A stretch of 64,000 bases of DNA from Streptomyces davaonensis JCM 4913 (GCF_000349325.1 NC_020504.1:2638053-2702052), one strand, 5' to 3'. Counted from the stretch's first letter, positions 24,026 through 34,592 are shown. Translations and numbers: made by a program. Notes: generated by a model from the sequence alone, not told the origin.

Positions 24026-24757
24026 ATGGTGAGCCAAGAACCCACCGCCTCCGCCGACAGTCCGTTCCGGTCCGAAGCCACCCCCCGCGACCTCGCGCCG
24101 CAGTTCGTGCTGCCGCTCGTCGTGCGGATCGAGCGGGCCGCGCCCCCTGCTCGTACCGACGCCCTGGAGACCGCCGCCCGTGCCGTGCTGGTGCTGCTCT
24201 CGGACGAGCGGGCCGGTGGGGACGGGGAGTGGGCCGAGGCCATGCGGGACTGGCAGGACGCCCGGATCCGGAAGGTCGTACGGCGGGCTCGGGGCGCCGA
24301 GTGGCGGAAGGCGGAGGCACTCCCGGGGATCACGGTGACCGGGAAGTCCGCCGAGGTGCGGGTCTTTCCGCCGGTACCCCTCGACGGGTGGCCCAAGGAG
24401 CTGGCCAAGCTCCAGGTGTCCGGCACCGATCTCGACGATCCGGAGGTCCCGGTCGCGGCGGATCCCACCGCGCCGGTGCTGTGGCTCAACCCCGACCTCG
24501 ACATGTCGGCCGGCAAGGCGATGGCCCAGGCCGGGCACGGCGCCCAGCTCGCCTGGTGGGAGCTGTCCGAGGAGGAGCGTACGGCCTGGCGCGACGCCGG
24601 GTTCCCGCTCGCCGTACGGACCGCGCCCCGCGACCGCTGGACCGGCCTCACCACCAGCGGTCTGCCGTTCGTCCGGGACGCGGGCTTCACGGAGATCGCC
24701 CCGGGCTCCTGCACGGTGGTCGCGGATCATCCGTCCCTGCGGCGGGACGAGCGGTGA
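24026..24757 (+). CDS. PTH2-type peptidyl-tRNA hydrolase family protein
   Basis: 243 residues. The C-terminal part has the PTH2 fold signature: WLNPDLDMSAGKAMAQAGHGAQLAWWEL and then LPFVRDAGFTEIAPGSCTVVA. The N-terminal 120 residues are a helical, Arg-rich extension not found in minimal archaeal Pth2 (about 120 residues). Canonical Pth2 frees tRNA from peptidyl-tRNA; bacterial members are less well characterised, so substrate is inferred. Start is ATG 24026 or GTG 24029. Confidence 0.78.
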   Translation: MVSQEPTASADSPFRSEATPRDLAPQFVLPLVVRIERAAPPARTDALETAARAVLVLLSDERAGGDGEWAEAMRDWQDARIRKVVRRARGAEWRKAEALPGITVTGKSAEVRVFPPVPLDGWPKELAKLQVSGTDLDDPEVPVAADPTAPVLWLNPDLDMSAGKAMAQAGHGAQLAWWELSEEERTAWRDAGFPLAVRTAPRDRWTGLTTSGLPFVRDAGFTEIAPGSCTVVADHPSLRRDER

Positions 24758-24815
24758 TGGCATGATCAGGTCGGGTTTCTGATCAGTAACCGACTTGCTC
24801 CACGGGGGAGTTCAC

Positions 24816-25674
24816 ATGCGTCTGTCGACGCGCGAAGGTCGTTTCGTCGTGCCCGTCGGGCTCGTGCTCGGTCTGCTGACGGCCTGTGGCAGCGGGGGCG
24901 AGGGCGGCGCAGGGACACCACGGCGTCCGCCGTCTCCGACGAAGAGGTCCGGGCGGTGAGCGTGCTCGACGGCGAGGAGCTGGGATCGCCCTGCTCGCCG
25001 CGTTCTCCGTCACCGAACCCGGCTCCGGCACCACTCCCGACCGGCCCCTGATCGAACTCACCGCCGTCGCCGCCGACTCCGGCAAGCGCCTGTGGACGGC
25101 CACGCTCGAACGGCCCGAAGGACACGAGGAGGGCGATCCCTACCTCGCCGGGGCCGATGCCACCACCGCGGTTCTCACCTTCGATGGTGACAGCGATGCC
25201 GTGAGCGTCGGCGTCTCCCTCGCCACTCGGCAGACGACCTGGACCGAGCAGGGCTTCGACGCCCGCTTCGTCGGCACCGGCGTTGTCGTGGGGCGCGGCG
25301 GTGCCACCGTGGAGGGCCGCAGGACGGCCGACGGCAGCAAGGCGTGGACGTATCTGGACCGCCTCGACGAGACCGAGCTGAGCCCGGTCGGTGGCGGTCT
25401 GTTCACGGCGGTCGTGGGCGCGCCCTTCGAGTCGGAGACCCGGATCGGCGACCTGCTCGCCGTCTCCACCGGCAAGCCGCCCGCCGGACTCCGGGCCGGG
25501 CGCACGCTCAGCGAGCCGGACGAGCTGTCCTGCTGGTGGGCCGAGGGCTCCGCCGTCGTCTGCGAGGTCGAGAAGGACTTCGACGAGCGGGTCATCGCCC
25601 TCGACCCGGAGAACTGGGCGGAGTTCTGGTCCTTCTCGGGCCTGTCCGGCGGGTCGCGAGGGCAACTACTGTGA
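24816..25674 (+). pseudogene. Frameshifted secreted lipoprotein
   Basis: A gene in three frames. Frame 1 starts at ATG 24816 (GGGGGAG upstream) with a lipoprotein signal ending in LVLGLLTACGSGGEGGAG and stops at about 24959. Frame 2 (from 24914) gives DTTASAVSDEEVRAVSVLDG. Frame 3 (from about 24985 to the stop at 25674) gives IALLAAFSVTEPGSGTTPD and about 225 further residues resembling a PQQ-like beta-propeller, with Trp- and Gly-rich repeats such as KAWTYLDRLDETEL. Each piece fits the next as one protein, so one indel sits near 24905-24915 and a second near 24980-24986. It may be a true pseudogene or assembly errors. Confidence 0.7.
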
Positions 25675-25905
25675 CGCCCTGCGGAAAGCTCGCGTCGACG
25701 ATTTGTTGAAATCCAGGGTCCGGGAGCCATGTTCGACCTGGGTGGCCGGATGCTACGCCCGTACGCGCGGGAGGGCACCCATTACGCCGCCATCCGCAGG
25801 AAAGGGGCGATCCGGGTTGGTGGGGCCGGCCGGGCGGAGAGACGCTTTCCTGAGGGCGTTTTCCTGACTGGCGATCCCTCCGACGGCTGCAAGGGAGTGC
25901 GCACC

Positions 25906-26397
25906 ATGGGTTCCTCACTCAAGTCCTTCAACCTCGACAATCACTTCGTCCGGCACGCGAACTTCCTGGGAGAGCTGTCGGCCGTCGCGAGCGACCTGGA
26001 CCGCACCGACGCCACCTTCGACATGGTGAACGGCCTGGCCGACCGCAGCCTCGTGTCCTTCCGGTCCGTCAACTTCCCCCTCCACTTCCTGCGGCACCAG
26101 GACTTCCGCGTCAAGCTTCACGAGGGGCCGAACACCCCGCTCGTTCCCCCCGGGTCGACGCCCCCGCCCGACTCCCCGGAGATGCAGCTGATGCGGAAGG
26201 ACGCCACGTTCGCCATGGTCCCGGGACTCGCAGACCCGAACGCGGTGTCGTTCCGGTCCTTCAACTTCCCCGACCGGTTCCTGCGGCACAGGGATTTCCA
26301 CCTCTTCGTCGAAGAGGTCCACAGCGACCTGGACCGGAAGGACGCGACGTTCACGGTGGTCCCCGGACTGTCGCCGGAGCCGCCGGGACCGCACTAG
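25906..26397 (+). CDS. Standalone AbfB (arabinose-binding) domain protein
   Basis: 163 residues from ATG 25906, with AAGGGAG 8 nt upstream. The protein is made of AbfB-like repeats: SLKSFNLDNHFVRHANFLGEL, VSFRSVNFPLHFLRHQDFRV, and VSFRSFNFPDRFLRHRDFHL, each followed by DATF..VPGL/NGL. AbfB (PF05270) is a beta-trefoil that binds arabinofuranose side chains, normally fused to glycosidases. Here it stands alone, with no catalytic domain, and no signal peptide at this start. Upstream in-frame ATGs (25729, 25750) do not add a convincing signal peptide. Confidence 0.8.
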   Translation: MGSSLKSFNLDNHFVRHANFLGELSAVASDLDRTDATFDMVNGLADRSLVSFRSVNFPLHFLRHQDFRVKLHEGPNTPLVPPGSTPPPDSPEMQLMRKDATFAMVPGLADPNAVSFRSFNFPDRFLRHRDFHLFVEEVHSDLDRKDATFTVVPGLSPEPPGPH

Positions 26398-26541
26398 GGC
26401 CCGTGCCGACGCATCGGACACGCCCTGGGCCGGGCCGACCCCGCGCCCAACCTCAAATGTTGCTCTGAAGCCCGGGCCGGGGGGATTCACCGCCCGGCGC
26501 CCGGGCCATACCCCCTGCACATGTGGAGTAGGGGGACAGTT

Positions 26542-27828
26542 ATGGAGCGACTGGGGACGGGTATCGGCTGGCGGCCGGAGATCGCGGAGGCCGTGGAGGC
26601 GATGCCGGGGATCGACTGGGTCGAGGCCGTCGCCGAGAACGTATGTCCCGGGCATCTCCCGGAGTCGCTGCTGCGGCTGCGGGAGCGCGGGGTCACCGTC
26701 GTCCCGCACGGTGTCTCGCTCGGGCTCGGCGGGGCGGAGCGGCCCGACGCGGACCGGCTGACCGCGCTCGCCGAGCGGGCCGAGGCGCTGGGCTCGCCGC
26801 TGGTCACCGAGCACATCGCGTTCGTGCGGGCGGGCGGCCCGCTCACCGCGTCGCCGCGCCTGGAGGCCGGCCATCTGCTGCCGGTGCCGCGCACCCGGGA
26901 CGCCCTGAAGGTGCTGTGCGAGAACGTCCGGATCGCCCAGGACGCCCTCCCCGTGCCGCTCGCCGTGGAGAACATCGCCGCCCTGTTCTCCTGGCCCGGC
27001 GAGGAGATGACCGAGGGGCAGTTCCTCTACGACCTCGTCGACCGCACCGGCGTGCGGCTGCTCATCGACGTCGCCAATCTGCACACCAACCACGTCAACC
27101 GGGGCGAGGACCCGGCCGAGGCGCTCGCCGAGGTGCCGCTGGAGGCCCTCGCGTACGTCCATGTCGCGGGCGGTTTCGAGCGGGACGGCGTCTGGCACGA
27201 CAGCCACGCCCACCCGGTCCCGCGGCCCGTGCTGGACATCCTCACCGACCTCGCGTCCCGGGTCGCCCCGCCCGGTGTGCTCCTGGAGCGCGACGAGAAC
27301 TTCCCCGAACCAACCGAGCTGGAAAGGGAGTTGGACGAGATCCGGGCCGCCGTCGACAAGGGCGGCAGGGTAGCGGACGCCCGGCCCGCCCCCTCCGGCA
27401 CCGCACCGGAACCGGCCGGCGACGACGAGGCCCGCGGGCGCCTCGCCCTGGACCAGGCGGCGCTGCTCTCCGCCCTCGTCGCCGGGACCCCCGCCCCCGA
27501 GGGCTTCGACCGGGCGCGCCTCGGCGTACAGGCGCGGGCGCTCGCCGCGAAGCGGGCGGATGTGGTCGCGAAGGTCGCGCCCGAGCTGCCCGTGATCCTG
27601 GGCCCGCGATACCGGCCGAATTTTCTCGCCTACGCCCAGCGCAACCCCATGACCAGCGGCTATCGCCGTGACGCGCTCGACTTCGCCGGTCAACTGCTGC
27701 ACGGGGAGACAGCGTTGGAGACGCACGCCAGGAAGGAGTTGAACCAGTGGTGGCGGGAGCGCTCGGGCCCGGCCCCGCTCGCGCACTCCAGGCTGGCGCG
27801 GATACGGCGGTCTCTGACCCGCCGGTGA
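26542..27828 (+). CDS. MNIO/DUF692 iron enzyme with fused C-terminal domain
   Basis: 428 residues from ATG 26542 (GGGGG upstream). Residues 1-270 are a DUF692/MNIO TIM barrel. Candidate metal ligands: His56 ([11 protein letters not shown]), Glu90-His91 (TEHIAF), Glu143 ([10 protein letters not shown]), Asp176 and His181 (IDVANLH), His207 (YVHVAGG), Asp220/His222 (HDSHAHP) and Glu249 (ERDENFP). MNIO enzymes use two or three irons to remodel Cys or Asn residues of peptides. Residues about 300-428 form a separate helical domain ([13 protein letters not shown] to the end), resembling the SCO6045-like C-terminal domain; a partner/substrate-recognition role is inferred. It leads a three-gene same-strand group. 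Confidence 0.88.
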   Translation: MERLGTGIGWRPEIAEAVEAMPGIDWVEAVAENVCPGHLPESLLRLRERGVTVVPHGVSLGLGGAERPDADRLTALAERAEALGSPLVTEHIAFVRAGGPLTASPRLEAGHLLPVPRTRDALKVLCENVRIAQDALPVPLAVENIAALFSWPGEEMTEGQFLYDLVDRTGVRLLIDVANLHTNHVNRGEDPAEALAEVPLEALAYVHVAGGFERDGVWHDSHAHPVPRPVLDILTDLASRVAPPGVLLERDENFPEPTELERELDEIRAAVDKGGRVADARPAPSGTAPEPAGDDEARGRLALDQAALLSALVAGTPAPEGFDRARLGVQARALAAKRADVVAKVAPELPVILGPRYRPNFLAYAQRNPMTSGYRRDALDFAGQLLHGETALETHARKELNQWWRERSGPAPLAHSRLARIRRSLTRR

Positions 27829-27910
27829 ACGAGGGGCCCTGATTAGTCGTTAATATGCCCATCCCACCCCTCGAAACGCACTGACGTGCGGTGCCGAAAC
27901 TGGAGGCACC

Positions 27911-28702
27911 ATGCGACCGCGACCGCCCGTCCCCGGCCGGGGCATCCTCAGCGGAACCGGACTCATCATCACCGGCCTGACGGCGACCCTCGTGGCGCTG
28001 ATCGTCCCGATCTGGTCGTACGCCGACCGCTCCGGGACGGGTCAGGACGTGCTCAACGCCGAGACCGTGTCGACGGAGTACGGCCCGCTGTCGGGCCTGG
28101 ACCGCGAGTTCATCACCAAGGTGCGGCTGGCCGGGCTCTGGGAGCTGCCCGCAGGTCAGCAGGCCCAGCGCAAGGGCGGTACGGCCGCCGTGCAGACCGC
28201 CGGGCAGCATCTCGTCGAAGGGCACGCCTTCCTGGACGAGCGGGTCCGCGACGTCGCCGCCAAGCTCTCCCTGTCGCTGCCCAACGAGCCGAGCGAGCAG
28301 CAGCGCGAGTGGCTCGGCATCCTCGACTCCGCCCAGGGCGCCGAGTACGACTGGCAGTTCGCCAACCTGCTGCGTCTTGCGCACGGCAAGGTGTTCTCGG
28401 TGGTCGCCCAGGTCCGCGCGAGCACCCGCAACACCCTGGTGCGCGAGCTCGCCAATGACGCCAACACCACGGTGCTGGACCACATCACCGTCCTGGAGGC
28501 CACCGGGTACGTCGACTTCGACGCGCTGGCCCGGGACATGGCCGACGGGAGCACTCCCCCGCTGACCCGTTCCCCGGCGCCGCCGGGCCCGGTGACCGAC
28601 CCCTCGCCCGCGATCCCCGTGACCCCCTCGCCGGTGCCGACACCGACGTACACCCTGCCGCCCGCCGCCAGCCGCCCGCCCACCAATGCCAGTGAGTCGT
28701 GA
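27911..28702 (+). CDS. DUF4142 domain protein with membrane anchor
   Basis: 263 residues. An N-terminal hydrophobic segment (SGTGLIITGLTATLVALIVPIW) anchors or exports it. The central part GLDREFITKVRLAGLWELPAGQQAQRK to NDANTTVLDHITVLEATGYVD is a DUF4142 ferritin-like four-helix region, followed by a Pro/Thr/Ser-rich tail of about 60 residues. SD TGGAGG near the ATG. Lies between the MNIO gene and the TIGR04222 gene. No metal-ligand set typical of ferritins is obvious. Function unknown. Confidence 0.82.
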   Translation: MRPRPPVPGRGILSGTGLIITGLTATLVALIVPIWSYADRSGTGQDVLNAETVSTEYGPLSGLDREFITKVRLAGLWELPAGQQAQRKGGTAAVQTAGQHLVEGHAFLDERVRDVAAKLSLSLPNEPSEQQREWLGILDSAQGAEYDWQFANLLRLAHGKVFSVVAQVRASTRNTLVRELANDANTTVLDHITVLEATGYVDFDALARDMADGSTPPLTRSPAPPGPVTDPSPAIPVTPSPVPTPTYTLPPAASRPPTNASES

Positions 28703-28797
28703 CAAACGACCCAAAACCGCAACCATTAATTGAGGAACCCCCGCGGCGAGCAACCAAGTCCGCGAGAGCGGCGGCGGTTTAGCCGCAAAATGGAGCC

Positions 28798-29571
28798 ATG
28801 TTCTGGGTCCTTCTTCTGCTCCTGGCCTGGGCCGTGGCCGGCACCGCCTGCACCCGGCTGTGCCTGGCCGCCGTACACGCGGCGGCCGCGGATGTGAACG
28901 CGGGCCGGGAACACGATCTGACGCTGTACGAGGCCGCGTTCCTGTCCGGCGGCCCCCGCCGGGTCGCCGATCTGACCCTGGTCTCCATGGCCCGCCAGCG
29001 CCGGCTACTGCTCGCGCGTACGGGCTGGGCGACGGTCGTCGACCCGCGCGGCCGCGACGACATCGAACGGTCCGTCATAGGGGCCATCGGGCCCGAGGGG
29101 CAGTCCCGTATCGAGCCGGTACGGGACGCCGCGGCCGGTGCGGAGGCGGTGGGCAGCCTCGCCGACCGGCTGGTGCGGGCGGGCCTCGCAGTGCCGGACG
29201 GGGCCCGGACCGGGACCGCGGCGGCGGTGCGGCAGGTGCAGTTCGCCGCGGCGGTCGTCCTCGTCCTGGGCGCGACCGCGCTGCTGATGCCGGGCGCCGC
29301 CGACGTGCCACGGCATCTGGTCGCCCTCTGGTTCGGGCTGCCCCTCGCGCTCACCCTGAGCTGTCTGGCCATCGCCCGGGTCGAGATCCACCCGTACTCG
29401 CGCTGGGCCTCCCCGGCCGGACAGCGGCTGCTGGGCACCCTCGCCCGGCACACGGCCGGCGGGGACGACCGCCGGTATCTCACCACGGTCGCCGTCCGCG
29501 GTGTCCGCGCGATAGGCGAACCCGACCTGCGGGCGGCCTTCGAGCACCGCGAGCCCCTCCGGCGCCACTGA
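28798..29571 (+). CDS. TIGR04222-domain membrane protein
   Basis: 257 residues with an N-terminal membrane helix (FWVLLLLLAWAVAGTACTRLCL), a soluble TIGR04222-type domain (LYEAAFLSGGPRRVADLTLVSMARQRRLLL through EPVRDAAAGAEAVGSLADRLVRAGL), then two more helices (AAVVLVLGATALLM and LWFGLPLALTLSCLAIA). From memory, this family occurs beside DUF692 genes, and many members end in a long Gly/Cys tail. This copy ends in EHREPLRRH with no Cys/Gly tail. Only a GGAG 2 nt before the ATG serves as SD. Confidence 0.82.
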   Translation: MFWVLLLLLAWAVAGTACTRLCLAAVHAAAADVNAGREHDLTLYEAAFLSGGPRRVADLTLVSMARQRRLLLARTGWATVVDPRGRDDIERSVIGAIGPEGQSRIEPVRDAAAGAEAVGSLADRLVRAGLAVPDGARTGTAAAVRQVQFAAAVVLVLGATALLMPGAADVPRHLVALWFGLPLALTLSCLAIARVEIHPYSRWASPAGQRLLGTLARHTAGGDDRRYLTTVAVRGVRAIGEPDLRAAFEHREPLRRH

Positions 29572-29696
29572 CGCCATCGGCTCGCGGAGGAGCGCACAAG
29601 GGGCATTGACGCCGACACCGGCGGACGGTGCTTGCCTTCGCCGACGACCGAACGAACCATCCCTTTTGTTGCGTCCGCGCACCGAAGGGACACGCG

Positions 29697-31277
29697 ATGA
29701 GAGCCCCCGCCCTCTACTCGGCCGCCGGGTCGTTGCTCCTGACCACCCTCGCCGCCGCCCCGGCCGACGGCGCGGAGGCCGTGCCCGGCCTGGCCGAGCT
29801 GCGCGGCACCGTGGTGGCCGCCGAGCGCGCGAAGGACGCCGGCATCCGCTTCGGCTCCTGCTCCGAGGGACAGGACATGCCGGGCAGCCTCCGCTGCGGC
29901 ACGGTGAACGTCCCGCTGGACTACGCGGATCCGAACGGCAAGCAGATCAAGCTGACGGTCAGCCGGGTACTGGCCACCCACAAGGACCCGCACAACAGCA
30001 AGCGCCGGGTGCCCCGGCAGGGCGCCCTGGTCTTCAACCCGGGCGGCCCCGGCGCCTCGGGCATGTACTTCCCGCTGATCGGCCTGATGCCCGAGTGGAA
30101 GCGCATCGCGGCCGCCTACGACCTCGTCGGCTACGCCCCGCGCGGGGTGGGCGACAGCGCCCCGCTCTCCTGCCAGGACCCCAAGAGGTTCTTCAAGGGC
30201 CCGACCCAGGCCCCCCTCCACCCCTCGGAGTCGTACAAGCGCGAGCGCATCGCGCAGGCGAAGGCGTACGCCCGCGGCTGCGCCCAGCGCTCCGGCAGCG
30301 CGCTGCGGCACTACCACTCCCTGAACAACGCCCGTGATCTGGACGTCCTGCGGGCCGCGCTGGGCGAGGAGAAGCTGACGTTCATGGGCGCCTCGTACGG
30401 CACGTACTACGGCGCGCTGTACGCGACGCTCTTCCCCTCGCACGTGCGGCGGATGGTGTTCGACGCGGCGGTGAACCCGGAGCCGGAGCAGATCTGGTAC
30501 CGCAACAACCTCGACCAGTCAGCGGCGTTCGAGAGCCGCTGGGCGGACCTGCGGGAGTGGATCGCCAAGCACCACAAGGTGTACGGCCTGGGCGACACCC
30601 CGGCGAAGGTGCTGCGCAGCTACCTCAGGGCGAGCGCGCGGCTCGCCGCCGAACCCGCGGGCGGCAAGGTGGGTCCGGGGCAACTGCACGGGGCCTTCCT
30701 CCAGGCCGGGTACTACGACGACTACTGGCCGCTGCGCGCGGAGGCGCTGTCGGCGTACCTCAAGGGCGATCCGCAGCCGCTGATCGACATCGCGGCGCCG
30801 GTGACGGAGGCGGCCGCCGAGGCGGAGAACAGCAAGGCGGTGTACACGGCCGTCGAATGCAACGACGGGCCGTGGCCCACCGAGTGGCGGGTGTGGGACC
30901 GGGACAACACGCGGTTGGCGCGGGTGGCGCCGTTCGAGACGTGGGACAACGTGTGGGCGAATCTGCCCTGCGCGTACTGGCCCGCGCCGCGTCAGTCGCC
31001 CATCGATGTGCGAACGGGGCCCGGTGAGCTGCCGCCGACGCTGATTCTTGCTGCCGAGCGGGATGCCGCGGCGCCTTATGAGGGGGCGCTGGAGTTGCAC
31101 CGGCGGCTGTGGGACTCGGTGTTGGTGACCGAGCGGGACGCGGGGACGCACGGGATCGGGGGCGGTCCCAACAAGTGCGTCAACGCGCATCTGGACGCGT
31201 ACCTGCTGGAAGGGCGGCTCCCGGTGCGGCGCGCCGCGTGCGCACCGCACCCGGAGCCGAGCCCCGAGAAGTCCTAG
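29697..31277 (+). CDS. Secreted alpha/beta-hydrolase, tripeptidyl aminopeptidase type
   Basis: 526 residues from ATG 29697 (GAAGGGA 6 nt upstream). Sec signal [23 protein letters not shown]. Nucleophile elbow GASYGTYYG, and a C-terminal TAP-like domain with [30 protein letters not shown] (candidate catalytic His) and [18 protein letters not shown]. Related to Streptomyces SlpD/SlpE and Tap peptidases that trim N-terminal peptides outside the cell. Its TAG overlaps the stop of convergent hemQ by 4 bp. Confidence 0.9.
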   Translation: MRAPALYSAAGSLLLTTLAAAPADGAEAVPGLAELRGTVVAAERAKDAGIRFGSCSEGQDMPGSLRCGTVNVPLDYADPNGKQIKLTVSRVLATHKDPHNSKRRVPRQGALVFNPGGPGASGMYFPLIGLMPEWKRIAAAYDLVGYAPRGVGDSAPLSCQDPKRFFKGPTQAPLHPSESYKRERIAQAKAYARGCAQRSGSALRHYHSLNNARDLDVLRAALGEEKLTFMGASYGTYYGALYATLFPSHVRRMVFDAAVNPEPEQIWYRNNLDQSAAFESRWADLREWIAKHHKVYGLGDTPAKVLRSYLRASARLAAEPAGGKVGPGQLHGAFLQAGYYDDYWPLRAEALSAYLKGDPQPLIDIAAPVTEAAAEAENSKAVYTAVECNDGPWPTEWRVWDRDNTRLARVAPFETWDNVWANLPCAYWPAPRQSPIDVRTGPGELPPTLILAAERDAAAPYEGALELHRRLWDSVLVTERDAGTHGIGGGPNKCVNAHLDAYLLEGRLPVRRAACAPHPEPSPEKS

Positions 31278-32014
31278 GCCAGCTCTGCGACCAGGTCGGC
31301 GACCGACTTCCTGCGGCCCGTGTAGAACGGGACCTCCTCGCGGACGTGCATGCGGGCCTCGGACGCGCGCAGGTGGCGCATCAGGTCGACGATGCGGTGC
31401 AGTTCGTCCGCCTCGAAGGCGAGGATCCACTCGTAGTCGCCGAGCGAGAACGAGGCGACGGTGTTGGCGCGGACGTCGGGGTAGCCGCGGGCCATCTTGC
31501 CGTGGTCGGCGAGCATGCGGCGGCGGTCCTCGTCGGGCAGCAGGTACCAGTCGTAGGAGCGCACGAAGGGATACACGCTGACGTAGTCGCGGGGCGTCTC
31601 GTCGGCGAGGAACGCCGGGATGTGCGAGCGGTTGAACTCGGCGGGACGGTGCAGCGCCATGTTCGACCAGACCGGCTCCAGCGCGCGGCCGAGCTTCGTG
31701 CGGCGGAAGAGGTTGTACGCCTCCTGGAGCTGATCGCTGGTCTCGGCGTGCCACCAGATCATGACGTCGGCGTCGGCGCGCAGCCCGGACAGGTCGTAGG
31801 TGCCGCGGATCGTCACGTCCTTGGCGGCGAGCTGGTCGAACAGCTCCTGGACCTCGTCGGCGTAACCGCTGCGGTCCTCGGGCAGGACGTCCTTCAGCTT
31901 GAAGACGGACCAGAGGGTGTAGCGGATGACCTCGTTGAGGTCCTTGGCCAGCTTGCCCTTGTTCGGGATCCTGCCGGACTCGGTGGTGGGGGCGTCGTCA
32001 CTCATGTCCCTCAT
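31274..32014 (-). CDS. hemQ: Coproheme decarboxylase (HemQ/ChdC), chlorite-dismutase family
   Basis: 246 residues, chlorite-dismutase-like fold. Converts coproheme III to heme b in the coproporphyrin-dependent heme pathway of actinobacteria and firmicutes. Seen: [101 protein letters not shown]. The context with HemG supports it over a true chlorite dismutase. The start overlaps the hemG stop by 4 bp, so the pair is coupled. Confidence 0.93.
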   Translation of the reverse strand: MRDMSDDAPTTESGRIPNKGKLAKDLNEVIRYTLWSVFKLKDVLPEDRSGYADEVQELFDQLAAKDVTIRGTYDLSGLRADADVMIWWHAETSDQLQEAYNLFRRTKLGRALEPVWSNMALHRPAEFNRSHIPAFLADETPRDYVSVYPFVRSYDWYLLPDEDRRRMLADHGKMARGYPDVRANTVASFSLGDYEWILAFEADELHRIVDLMRHLRASEARMHVREEVPFYTGRRKSVADLVAELA

Positions 32015-33483
32015 TCTCCTGCTCCTCCGTGCAGACTCTGCACCGGGTTGGCGGTGAGCTCCTGCACTGCGCGCAGGTCACCGTGGATCTGGTCGACGGC
32101 GGCATGGGCGCTCGCGATGCACGCCGGGATGCCGACCCCGTCGTAGGCGGCACCGCACACGGCCAGGCCCGGGACGCGGCCGAGGTGCTCGCGGATGCGC
32201 GCCACGCGCGCGTGGTGGCCGACGGGGTACTGGGGCAGACCCTCGGTCCAGCGGGTGACGCGGGTGGCCACCGGGGTGGCGTCGAGGCCGGTCGCCGCCT
32301 TGAGGTCGTGCCGGGAGACGTCGACGAGGGCGGCGTCGTCCCGCTGGAGGATCTCGGTCTCGCCGTAGCGTCCGACGGAGGTGCGCAGCACCAGCAGGTC
32401 CGGGTCCTCCTCGGCGATCCAGCCCCACTTCCGGGAGGCGAAGGTGGAGGCCTTGATGGTGTGGCCGTCGACGGGCGGCACCAGGAATCCGCTGCCCTCG
32501 GGGAGCGCGGTCCCGGCGCGGCGGTAGGCGAGGGTGATCAGGGCCATGGAGGCGTACTCGACGGCGGTCAGCTCGGCCGCGGCGGCGGGGACCTCGGCGC
32601 GCAGCAGTCCGGCGGCGACGGGGGCGGGTACGGCGATGACGACGGCGTCCGCGCGCAGTGTCCGGCCGCCGGTGACGATCCGCCAGCCGTCCGGCGCGCG
32701 GCGCAGCCCGGTCACCGGGGCGCCGGTGACGATCTCGCCGCCCCGGGCCCGCACCGACTCCGCGACGGCGAGCGGAAGGGTGCCGATGCCGCCCTGGATG
32801 CCCATGAACACCGGGCCGGACTGCTGCTGGTGGGCGGCGGCCTTGGCCTGGATCTCGCGGACCGCCTCGGTCAGGGAGTCATGGGTCTGTGCGGCCTGGA
32901 AGAGCTGGGGGACGGCCGAGCGCATCGAGATGCGGTAGGCGTCGCCCGCGTACACCCCGCCCAGCAGCGGCTCGACGAGACGGTCGACGACCTCCCGGCC
33001 CAGCCGCTCGGCGACGTACGCCCCGACCGCCACGTCCTCGCCGACCTCGGTGCGGGGCAGTTCGGTGTCCCGCTCGATGCGGGCGAGGCCCTCGTCGGAG
33101 AGCACTCCGGCGAGGGCGGCGGCGGTGCCGGGGACGCCCATGACATGACCCTTGGGCATGGGGCGCAGGGCGCCGCGGGTCCACAGGGAGGCGGTGGCGG
33201 TGGCCGGCGGCTGGAGGCGCTCGGCGAGGCCGACCTCGCGGGCCAGACCGACGGCCTCGGGGCGGCGCGCGAGCATCGACTCGGCGCCGAGGTCCACGCG
33301 GACGCCCGCGATCTCGCCGGGCAGCAGCTTGCCGCCGACCCGGTCCGCGGCCTCCAGCACGGTCACCCGTCTGCCCTCGGCGAGCAGCCGATGCGCGGCC
33401 GCGAGGCCGGCGATCCCGGCGCCGATGACGACGACATGTCCGCGTTCCGCTGGAGTGTCCGAATCCGTGTCCGCTGCGTGCAT
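32011..33483 (-). CDS. hemG: Coproporphyrinogen III/protoporphyrinogen oxidase
   Basis: 490-residue flavoprotein of the HemY/CgoX type. FAD motif [20 protein letters not shown] with [13 protein letters not shown], and a C-terminal [21 protein letters not shown] typical of the family. Oxidises coproporphyrinogen III to coproporphyrin III in the actinobacterial route, upstream of ferrochelatase and HemQ. First gene of the hemG-hemQ operon. Also called hemY or cgoX in other schemes. Confidence 0.93.
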   Translation of the reverse strand: MHAADTDSDTPAERGHVVVIGAGIAGLAAAHRLLAEGRRVTVLEAADRVGGKLLPGEIAGVRVDLGAESMLARRPEAVGLAREVGLAERLQPPATATASLWTRGALRPMPKGHVMGVPGTAAALAGVLSDEGLARIERDTELPRTEVGEDVAVGAYVAERLGREVVDRLVEPLLGGVYAGDAYRISMRSAVPQLFQAAQTHDSLTEAVREIQAKAAAHQQQSGPVFMGIQGGIGTLPLAVAESVRARGGEIVTGAPVTGLRRAPDGWRIVTGGRTLRADAVVIAVPAPVAAGLLRAEVPAAAAELTAVEYASMALITLAYRRAGTALPEGSGFLVPPVDGHTIKASTFASRKWGWIAEEDPDLLVLRTSVGRYGETEILQRDDAALVDVSRHDLKAATGLDATPVATRVTRWTEGLPQYPVGHHARVARIREHLGRVPGLAVCGAAYDGVGIPACIASAHAAVDQIHGDLRAVQELTANPVQSLHGGAGE

Positions 33484-33680
33484 GATCCCACTCTCTCAAA
33501 CCCCACTGACACTCCCGCCAGGGCCGTTCGGCCCGGACCCGCCGCCGACCGGCGGCCCCCGTGTGCCCGGCCCGAGTCCGGACCGTGACCGCATCGGAAC
33601 CGGCGGAGGCCAACGTCCGGGCCCGGTCGGGCGTCGAAGGAGCATTCAAGGCCCGTCACAACCCTCGGGGGGTACGCCTC

Positions 33681-34592
33681 ATGCGCTCACGACGTTCCGT
33701 TCGACCCGTCCATGCAGCGGCCGGTCTGCTGCTGGCCGCGGCCCTGGCGCTGACCGGGTGCAGCGGCGCCAACGACTCCAACGACTCCGCCGGCGGCAGC
33801 AAGGACGCCGCCCAGTCCGAGGCGCGGAGCCCCGAGGGCGCCGCGGCCGGGGACGCCGGCGCCGACAAGGCGGCCGCCCCGCCGAAGGTGACCGCGAGCC
33901 ACATCATCCGTACCGCCTCGCTGACCGTGCAGGTCAAGGACGTACCGAAGGCCCTCGACGAGGCCCGCGCCACCGTCGAGAACGCGGGCGGCTACGTCGG
34001 CAACGAGACGACCAGCCGCGACGGGAAGGGCAGGGAGCGCACCCGGGTCGTGCTGCGGGTGCCCGTCGACTCCTACGCGGACGTCCTCGCCGATCTGGAG
34101 GGCACGGGCAAGCTGCTCGACCGCACGGCGAAGGCACAGGACGTCACCGACCAGGTCGTGGACGTGGAGAGCCGGATCAAGACGCAGCGGGCCAGCGTGG
34201 CCCGGATCCGGGAGCTGATGGACCAGGCCACCAAGTTGAGCGACGTGGTGACGCTGGAGGGCGAACTGAGCTCCCGCCAGGCGGACCTGGAGTCGCTGCT
34301 CGCCCAGCAGGCGTCCCTGAAGGACCGTACGAGCCTGGCCACCATCACCCTGTCGCTGTCCGAGACGCCGGTGAAGAAGGCGGTCGCCGAGGACGACGAC
34401 CCGGGGGTCGTGGACGCGCTGACGGGCGGCTGGGACGCCTTCGTGACGATGCTGCGGTGGATCGTCATGGCCGTCGCCGCGATCCTGCCGTTCGCGGCGG
34501 GCGCTGCCCTGCTGATCGTGCTCTGGCTCCGCCTGGTCCACCCCCGTCTGAACCGCACCTCCGAGCCCGCGCTCGGCCCCGAGGAGGACTGA
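33681..34592 (+). CDS. DUF4349 lipoprotein
   Basis: 303 residues from ATG 33681. Lipoprotein signal AAGLLLAAALALTGCSG, a Ser/Asp/Ala-rich linker, then a DUF4349 core (HIIRTASLTVQVKDVPKALDEARATV), a long coiled coil (VTDQVVDVESRIKTQRASVARIRELM and onward), and a C-terminal membrane helix IVMAVAAILPFAAGAALLIVLWL. It is anchored to the membrane at both ends, and the coiled coil suggests a sensing or scaffold role in the envelope. An upstream in-frame ATG at 33561 would place 40 residues before the signal and is rejected. Confidence 0.87.
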   Translation: MRSRRSVRPVHAAAGLLLAAALALTGCSGANDSNDSAGGSKDAAQSEARSPEGAAAGDAGADKAAAPPKVTASHIIRTASLTVQVKDVPKALDEARATVENAGGYVGNETTSRDGKGRERTRVVLRVPVDSYADVLADLEGTGKLLDRTAKAQDVTDQVVDVESRIKTQRASVARIRELMDQATKLSDVVTLEGELSSRQADLESLLAQQASLKDRTSLATITLSLSETPVKKAVAEDDDPGVVDALTGGWDAFVTMLRWIVMAVAAILPFAAGAALLIVLWLRLVHPRLNRTSEPALGPEED

